Positions 13,821-17,980 of a DNA stretch of 17,980 bases are shown piece by piece. The position numbers and the translations under genes were made by a program. Under the pieces are notes generated by a model that was given only the letters and a program-made list of their open reading frames with translations, did not search any database and had not been told where the DNA came from. Source of the DNA: Streptococcaceae bacterium (GTDB lineage Bacteria > Bacillota > Bacilli > Lactobacillales > Streptococcaceae); the NCBI GenBank assembly GCA_031270215.1, contig JAISYB010000141.1:1-17980 (forward strand), in the 5' to 3' direction. The first letter of the stretch is position 1. Every line of letters begins with the position of its first letter.

Positions 13821-13827
13821 TGGAGGG
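13821..13827 (+). promoter_or_regulatory. Ribosome binding site fixing the EIIB start
   Basis: TGGAGGG lies seven bases before the ATG at 13835. An in-frame ATG at 13760, inside the YajC-like gene, lacks such a site and would add 25 non-family residues. Confidence 0.75.
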
Positions 13828-13834
13828 AAGAAAA

Positions 13835-14308
13835 ATGCCAAATATTTTATTGACACGGATTGACAACCGATTAATTCACGGTCAAGTTGCAACCCAATGG
13901 ACGAGCTTTATCGGTGCAAATCTCTTGCTTGTCGCAAATGATGAGGTTGCAGGGAATAAGCTGCGTCAAGGAATGATGGATATGGCAGCACCAAGTGGCG
14001 TTGCAACACGTTATTTTACGCTTCAAAAGACGATTGATATTATCGGTCGTGCAAGTGCTAATCAGAAAATCTTTATTATTTGTGAAAATCCTCAAGATGT
14101 TTTGACACTTGTTAAAGGTGGCGTACCAATCCAAAAGCTAAATATTGGAAATATGCATATGTCTGAGGGGAAACGTCAGGTCGGGACATCCGTCGCTGTT
14201 GGAGATGAAGACGTAGAAGCATTCAAAGAACTAAAAAATTTAGGCGTAACACTTGAAATTCAACGTGTGCCGACAACGGCAAAAGAGGATATCAACAAAT
14301 TATTTTAA
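13835..14308 (+). CDS. PTS mannose-family EIIB component
   Basis: This 157-residue cytoplasmic protein receives phosphate from EIIA on His15, in the motif RIDNRLIHGQVATQW (8-22), and transfers it to the incoming sugar. LNIGNMHMSEGKRQV near residue 105 and the C-terminal GVTLEIQRVPTTAKED are typical of the EIIB-Man family. I start at the ATG at 13835, which gives the canonical N-terminus MPNILLTRIDNR; a longer open frame begins inside the preceding gene but is not supported. It is third in the operon, 34 bases after the YajC-like gene. Confidence 0.94.
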   Translation: MPNILLTRIDNRLIHGQVATQWTSFIGANLLLVANDEVAGNKLRQGMMDMAAPSGVATRYFTLQKTIDIIGRASANQKIFIICENPQDVLTLVKGGVPIQKLNIGNMHMSEGKRQVGTSVAVGDEDVEAFKELKNLGVTLEIQRVPTTAKEDINKLF

Positions 14309-14340
14309 ATATCAATGAACTTATTTGTTAGGAGGAAAAT

Positions 14341-15147
14341 ATGGACGCAACAATTCTTCAAATTGTACTTGTTTTTGTATTCACTTTTATTTGTGCAATT
14401 GACCAATTTAGTTTTTTACAATCTCTTTATCAACCGATTGTGACAGGCTGCGTAATTGGTTTAATTCTAGGAGATTTAAAAACTGGTTTAATTGTCGGTG
14501 GGACTTATCAATTAATGACCATGGGTAACATGCCGGTCGGTGGTGCACAGCCACCAAATGCGGTTATCGGTGGGATTATGGCTGCAATTCTTGCAATTAC
14601 TTTAAAATTAGAGCCAACAGCTGCTGTTGCAACAGCAATTCCATTTTCGCTTTTAGGACAATATGCTGTTACTTTAATCTTTACGATTATGTCTACAGTA
14701 ATGACTAAAGCAGATAAATGTGCAGAAGCTGCAGATGATAAAGGGATTGATCGAATTAATTACTTAGCCATGCTTGCGCTTGGATTAATTTTTGGCTTGA
14801 TTGTAACATTGTTCTTCATTGGCGGAAGTGCTTTTGGAAGTCAAGTGGTATCTATGATTCCAGCTTGGTTAATGGACGGTTTGAAAGCATCTGGTGGTAT
14901 GATGCGCTATGTCGGTTTTGCAATTCTGATTAAAGTGATGATATCACGCGATTTGTGGGGCTTCTTCTTCTTTGGTTTTGCCCTTGCGGTCGTGATTGCA
15001 TCAATTGAATCATTAAGCGGCCCTGCATTAATCATCTTAGCGTTCATCGGTTTTGCTTTAGCTTATTGGGATTTCCAAATACAAAGCAGATTAAAGACAG
15101 CAGAAGCTACTGCAACAAATGAAGGAGGATTTGAAGATGGCATATAA
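14341..15147 (+). CDS. PTS mannose-family EIIC component
   Basis: This 268-residue integral membrane permease subunit forms the sugar channel with EIID. The family motif GNMPVGGAQPPNAVIGGI lies at about residues 62-79, and six or more hydrophobic segments are seen. AGGAGG at 14330-14335 precedes the ATG by five bases. The last 11 bases overlap the EIID start, coupling translation of the two membrane partners. Sequence type resembles AgaW/AgaC-like galactosamine permeases, but specificity cannot be assigned with certainty. Confidence 0.93.
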   Translation: MDATILQIVLVFVFTFICAIDQFSFLQSLYQPIVTGCVIGLILGDLKTGLIVGGTYQLMTMGNMPVGGAQPPNAVIGGIMAAILAITLKLEPTAAVATAIPFSLLGQYAVTLIFTIMSTVMTKADKCAEAADDKGIDRINYLAMLALGLIFGLIVTLFFIGGSAFGSQVVSMIPAWLMDGLKASGGMMRYVGFAILIKVMISRDLWGFFFFGFALAVVIASIESLSGPALIILAFIGFALAYWDFQIQSRLKTAEATATNEGGFEDGI

Positions 15148-16162
15148 TATTCCTGATAATTATCAAGATAGAACACCAGCAGAGGCTTTAGATAAAAAAA
15201 CTCTGAATAAAATGGTTTGGCGTTCAATGTTTCTACAAGCCTCATTCAATTATGAAAGAATGCAGGCAGGCGGCTGGTTATATTCTATTTTACCAGGCTT
15301 GAAGAAAATTCATAAAAACAAAGATGACCTATCAGCTTCAATGAGTCACAACCTAGAATTCTTCAATACACATCCATTTTTAGTTAATTTTGTCATGGGG
15401 ATTATTCTTTCCTTGGAACAAAATAAAACAGATATTCCAACCATTCGTGCCGTACGTGTTGCGACAATGGGTCCTTTAGGTGGTATTGGTGATGCGTTGT
15501 TCTGGTTCACCCTTGTACCGATTGTGGCTGGGATTACCTCAAACATGGCGATTAATGGTAATATTGCTGCACCATTTATTTTCTTAATTGCCTTTAATGG
15601 TGTTCAGTTTGCACTGCGTTTCTTCCTAATGCGTTGGTCATACAAGCTGGGAATGAATGCAATTACTGTTTTGACCGAGCATGCTAGAGAGTTTACTCGT
15701 GCAGCAAGTATTTTGGGAGTATTCATCGTTGGTTCTCTAACCTGCGTTTACGGCGCAACTAAACTTAATATTCAAATTCCAAACGGAACGACCAACGAAG
15801 TTCGCCAAATTACGACAGTTGTACCAAATAATACAATTAGCAAATATGACAAAATGCTTTATACCAAAGACAGCGACGGTGACTACACTGAAACTCTACA
15901 AGATGGCGCAGCAGTCAATGATTTGGGCAATGGTACTTCTGAGCTTGTTTTAAATAAAAACGAGAAGAAGCCTGTAACGATTGATATTCAAAAAATCTTG
16001 GACGGTGTCTTACCTTCAATTATTCCACTTAGTTTGACTTTATTGCTTTATGCATTACTTTCTAAGTTCAAATGGACGCCGCTTAAATGTATCGGCTTGC
16101 TATTAGTGATTGGGCTTCTAGGCAGTGGTTTAGGAATTTGGCCAAATATCTGGCCGCAGTAA
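15137..16162 (+). CDS. PTS mannose-family EIID component with an insertion
   Basis: This 341-residue membrane subunit partners EIIC. The family regions are MVWRSMFLQASFNYERMQAG (about 26-45), EFFNTHPF and GPLGGIGDALFWF (about 111-123). Family members are usually around 270-300 residues. This one is longer because of a hydrophilic block at about residues 218-275, between KLNIQIPNG and VTIDIQKILDGVLP, just before the last membrane segments. I start at the ATG at 15137, with AAGGAGG at 15122-15128. An ATG at 15119 precedes that site and is unlikely to be the start. Confidence 0.92.
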   Translation: MAYNIPDNYQDRTPAEALDKKTLNKMVWRSMFLQASFNYERMQAGGWLYSILPGLKKIHKNKDDLSASMSHNLEFFNTHPFLVNFVMGIILSLEQNKTDIPTIRAVRVATMGPLGGIGDALFWFTLVPIVAGITSNMAINGNIAAPFIFLIAFNGVQFALRFFLMRWSYKLGMNAITVLTEHAREFTRAASILGVFIVGSLTCVYGATKLNIQIPNGTTNEVRQITTVVPNNTISKYDKMLYTKDSDGDYTETLQDGAAVNDLGNGTSELVLNKNEKKPVTIDIQKILDGVLPSIIPLSLTLLLYALLSKFKWTPLKCIGLLLVIGLLGSGLGIWPNIWPQ

Positions 16163-16207
16163 TCGTAGAAGAGATTACAAAAATAAAAATAATATAAGGA
16201 GGGTGAC

Positions 16208-17356
16208 GTGTTTAAGCTTTCAGATGACAAATTATCGGTATTGGGTGCGCTTATTACAACAAGAGAAATTGAGCAGCAGCCAGAATTGTGGGCAGAAACC
16301 TTACAAATTTACCAGAGAGAAGAAAATGAAATCAATGCATTTCTCAAGCAATTAGTTGACAAGCATTCGTATCTGCGTGTCATCTTCACAGGTGGCGGTA
16401 CGAGCCAGTATGTGGGAGATGTTGTTTATCGAAGCTTGGTTAAGCTAGGAGATAAGAAACATTTTAGATTTGATAGCATTGGTTCAACTGATATTGTATC
16501 TTCTCCTGAAACAACGCTTGAAAAAGAAGCGCCAACGCTTCTTGTGTCCTTTGCACGTAGTGGCAATAGTCCTGAGAGCTTGGCGGCAGTTGATCTAGTC
16601 AGTGACTATGTTGATGATGTGTATCATATCATTATGACTTGTGCCAAAGATGGCGAGCTGGCAAAGCAGACAAATAATCGTGAGGACGCACTTGTTTTAC
16701 TCTTGCCAGAAAAGTCAAATGACAAGGGATTTGCAATGACGGGAAGCTGTACCTCTATGATTTTGCTTGCAACACTGGTCTTTTCAACACAGAGCGCTAC
16801 GGAAAAGGAAGCGCAGGTTAAAGGGATTATCGCTGCGGGGAAAGACATTATCAGTCGTGAGGAAGAGGTTGCCAACTACTTACCAAAAGACGTTAAAAGA
16901 GTTGTCTATGTCGGTAGCGGTCCTGCTGCTGCCTTAGCTAGAGAGGCACAGCTCAAGATTTTAGAATTGACTGCAGGTCAGATTGCAACAATCTTCGACT
17001 CTAGTATGGGGCTAAGACATGGTCCGAAGTCTTTCATCAATTTCAAAACAGCGGCTTATGTTTTTGTTGCAAATGACAGCTATACAAAAGAATATGATTT
17101 AGATATTTATCGTGAGCTTAAGGCAGATGATATTGCTGAAACGGTAGTCATGATTGGACAAAATGTATCAGAAGGCTTTAGCTTTTCATCAGATGAAATA
17201 TTAGACGAAGCATTCTTAGTTTTTCCATTCTTGGTTTTTGCACAGATTATCTCACTGAATGCTTCAATCAATGTTGGCAATACACCGGATACACCGTCAG
17301 CAACCGGCACAGTCAATCGTGTCGTTAAGGGTGTTAGTATTCATCCGTATCACTAA
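16208..17356 (+). CDS. agaS: AgaS-type SIS-domain sugar-phosphate aldose-ketose isomerase/deaminase
   Basis: This 382-residue cytoplasmic enzyme has two SIS domains. Phosphosugar-binding motifs are FTGGGTSQYVGD (60-71), SFARSGNSPES (114-124) and VYVGSGPAAALA (about 232-243), with the SMGLRHGPKSF loop near 266-276. AgaS family enzymes convert galactosamine-6-phosphate to tagatose-6-phosphate and ammonia. It starts with GTG at 16208, behind a strong AAGGAGG at 16196-16202. Its place between the PTS genes and a LacD-type aldolase agrees with amino-sugar catabolism. A GlmS-like fructosamine-specific isomerase is an alternative, less likely from the context. Confidence 0.88.
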   Translation: MFKLSDDKLSVLGALITTREIEQQPELWAETLQIYQREENEINAFLKQLVDKHSYLRVIFTGGGTSQYVGDVVYRSLVKLGDKKHFRFDSIGSTDIVSSPETTLEKEAPTLLVSFARSGNSPESLAAVDLVSDYVDDVYHIIMTCAKDGELAKQTNNREDALVLLLPEKSNDKGFAMTGSCTSMILLATLVFSTQSATEKEAQVKGIIAAGKDIISREEEVANYLPKDVKRVVYVGSGPAAALAREAQLKILELTAGQIATIFDSSMGLRHGPKSFINFKTAAYVFVANDSYTKEYDLDIYRELKADDIAETVVMIGQNVSEGFSFSSDEILDEAFLVFPFLVFAQIISLNASINVGNTPDTPSATGTVNRVVKGVSIHPYH

Positions 17357-17373
17357 GTATCAAAAGAATAAAG

Positions 17374-17380
17374 AAGGTGG
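17374..17380 (+). promoter_or_regulatory. Ribosome binding site fixing the lacD start
   Basis: AAGGTGG abuts a TTG at 17381, too close for initiation, and lies nine bases before the in-frame TTG at 17390. Confidence 0.65.
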
Positions 17381-17389
17381 TTGAAAAAA

Positions 17390-17980
17390 TTGAAAACAGT
17401 AAAAGCAGAAGTTTATGAAGCACTAGAGCGTTTGAGTGATAGCAAGGGAATTATCGGAGCACTTGCTATTGACCAACGTGGGGCTTTAAAGAGAATGATT
17501 AAAGAATATAAAGATGAAGTCACAGCAAGTGATGTTGAGGATTTCAAGGCAATCGTTTCTGAGCATTTAACGCAGTATGCAACCTCTATCCTTCTTGATC
17601 CGGAATATGGTCTACCGGCAAGTAAGGTACGTTCAAGTAACGCCGGTCTACTGCTTGCCTATGAAAAGACAGGCTATGATGCCGCTGTTAAGGGGCGCTT
17701 ACCTGACTGCTTAGATGTTTGGAGTGTCAAACGTTTGAAAGAAAGTGGTGCTGACGCTTGTAAGTTCCTGCTTTATTATGATATCGATGAAGATGAAGCA
17801 ATCAATGAACAAAAGCATGCATTTATCGAACGAATTGGTAGCGAATGTGTAGCGGAAAATTTACCGTTTTTCTTGGAGCTTGTCAGCTATGACGCAGAAA
17901 TATCAGATGCGAGTAGTGTTGAATATGCAAGAGTGAAGCCGCATAAAGTCATTGATATGATGAAGGAATTTTCAAAACAA
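17390..17980 (+). CDS. lacD: Tagatose-1,6-bisphosphate aldolase, LacD type (3' partial)
   Basis: The first 197 codons are present and the gene runs off the window. The enzyme splits tagatose-1,6-bisphosphate into dihydroxyacetone phosphate and glyceraldehyde-3-phosphate. Visible family features are IGALAIDQRGALKRMI, LLDPEYGLPAS, SSNAGLLLAYEKTGYD and ACKFLLYYD. The Schiff-base lysine region lies beyond the cut. Start chosen is TTG 17390, with AAGGTGG at 17374-17380. It follows agaS in the same operon, so the pathway appears to run through tagatose phosphates. A LacC-type kinase is needed in between and is not in the window; it may lie downstream. Confidence 0.9.
   Translation, partial: MKTVKAEVYEALERLSDSKGIIGALAIDQRGALKRMIKEYKDEVTASDVEDFKAIVSEHLTQYATSILLDPEYGLPASKVRSSNAGLLLAYEKTGYDAAVKGRLPDCLDVWSVKRLKESGADACKFLLYYDIDEDEAINEQKHAFIERIGSECVAENLPFFLELVSYDAEISDASSVEYARVKPHKVIDMMKEFSKQ

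Overview
The window looks like a chromosomal stretch of a low-GC Gram-positive lactic acid bacterium (order Lactobacillales). The genes that point there are a lactococcal-type di/tripeptide transporter with a CodY-like box, a CppA-family protein, the cdaA-cdaR-glmM block, an ArgR-type operator at argG, and a mannose-family PTS operon carrying a YajC-like gene. CppA favours a streptococcal, lactococcal or enterococcal relative, but the genus cannot be fixed from this sequence alone. No rRNA, tRNA, CRISPR array, IS element or phage gene was found.

Layout. Positions 1-144 are the tail of a gene that is probably an RsuA/RluB-type pseudouridine synthase. A di/tripeptide:proton symporter (dtpT-like, +) follows, with a CodY box just upstream of its promoter and a strong terminator. 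After a gene-free stretch of about 300 bases come four minus-strand genes. Listed in transcription order they are an alpha/beta hydrolase, an RluA-family pseudouridine synthase that overlaps it by one base, and the two L-serine dehydratase subunits sdaAB and sdaAA, which are set apart by a 320-base structured gap. argG (+) stands alone, without argH, behind a promoter carrying a near-perfect ARG box. Next is the c-di-AMP/cell-wall block cdaA-cdaR-glmM-cppA (+), closed by a terminator.

The right end is a sugar-catabolic locus. A divergent MurR/RpiR-family regulator (-) faces an operon of EIIA, a YajC-like membrane protein, EIIB, EIIC, EIID, an AgaS-type SIS isomerase and a LacD-type aldolase that runs off the window. 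Known chemistry of these families suggests uptake and phosphorylation of a galactosamine-type amino sugar, AgaS conversion towards tagatose-6-phosphate, and aldol cleavage by LacD after a kinase step not seen here. The substrate is inferred, not shown.

The observations most worth following are: the candidate operator palindromes of the RpiR/PTS divergon; the YajC-like gene inside the PTS operon; an insertion of about 55-60 residues in EIID; the CodY and ArgR boxes; the structured, gene-free DNA upstream of sdaAB; and a hairpin at the end of dtpT that pairs a consensus Shine-Dalgarno sequence with its complement. I see no convincing wholly new system. The locus is mainly core metabolism plus one accessory sugar operon.
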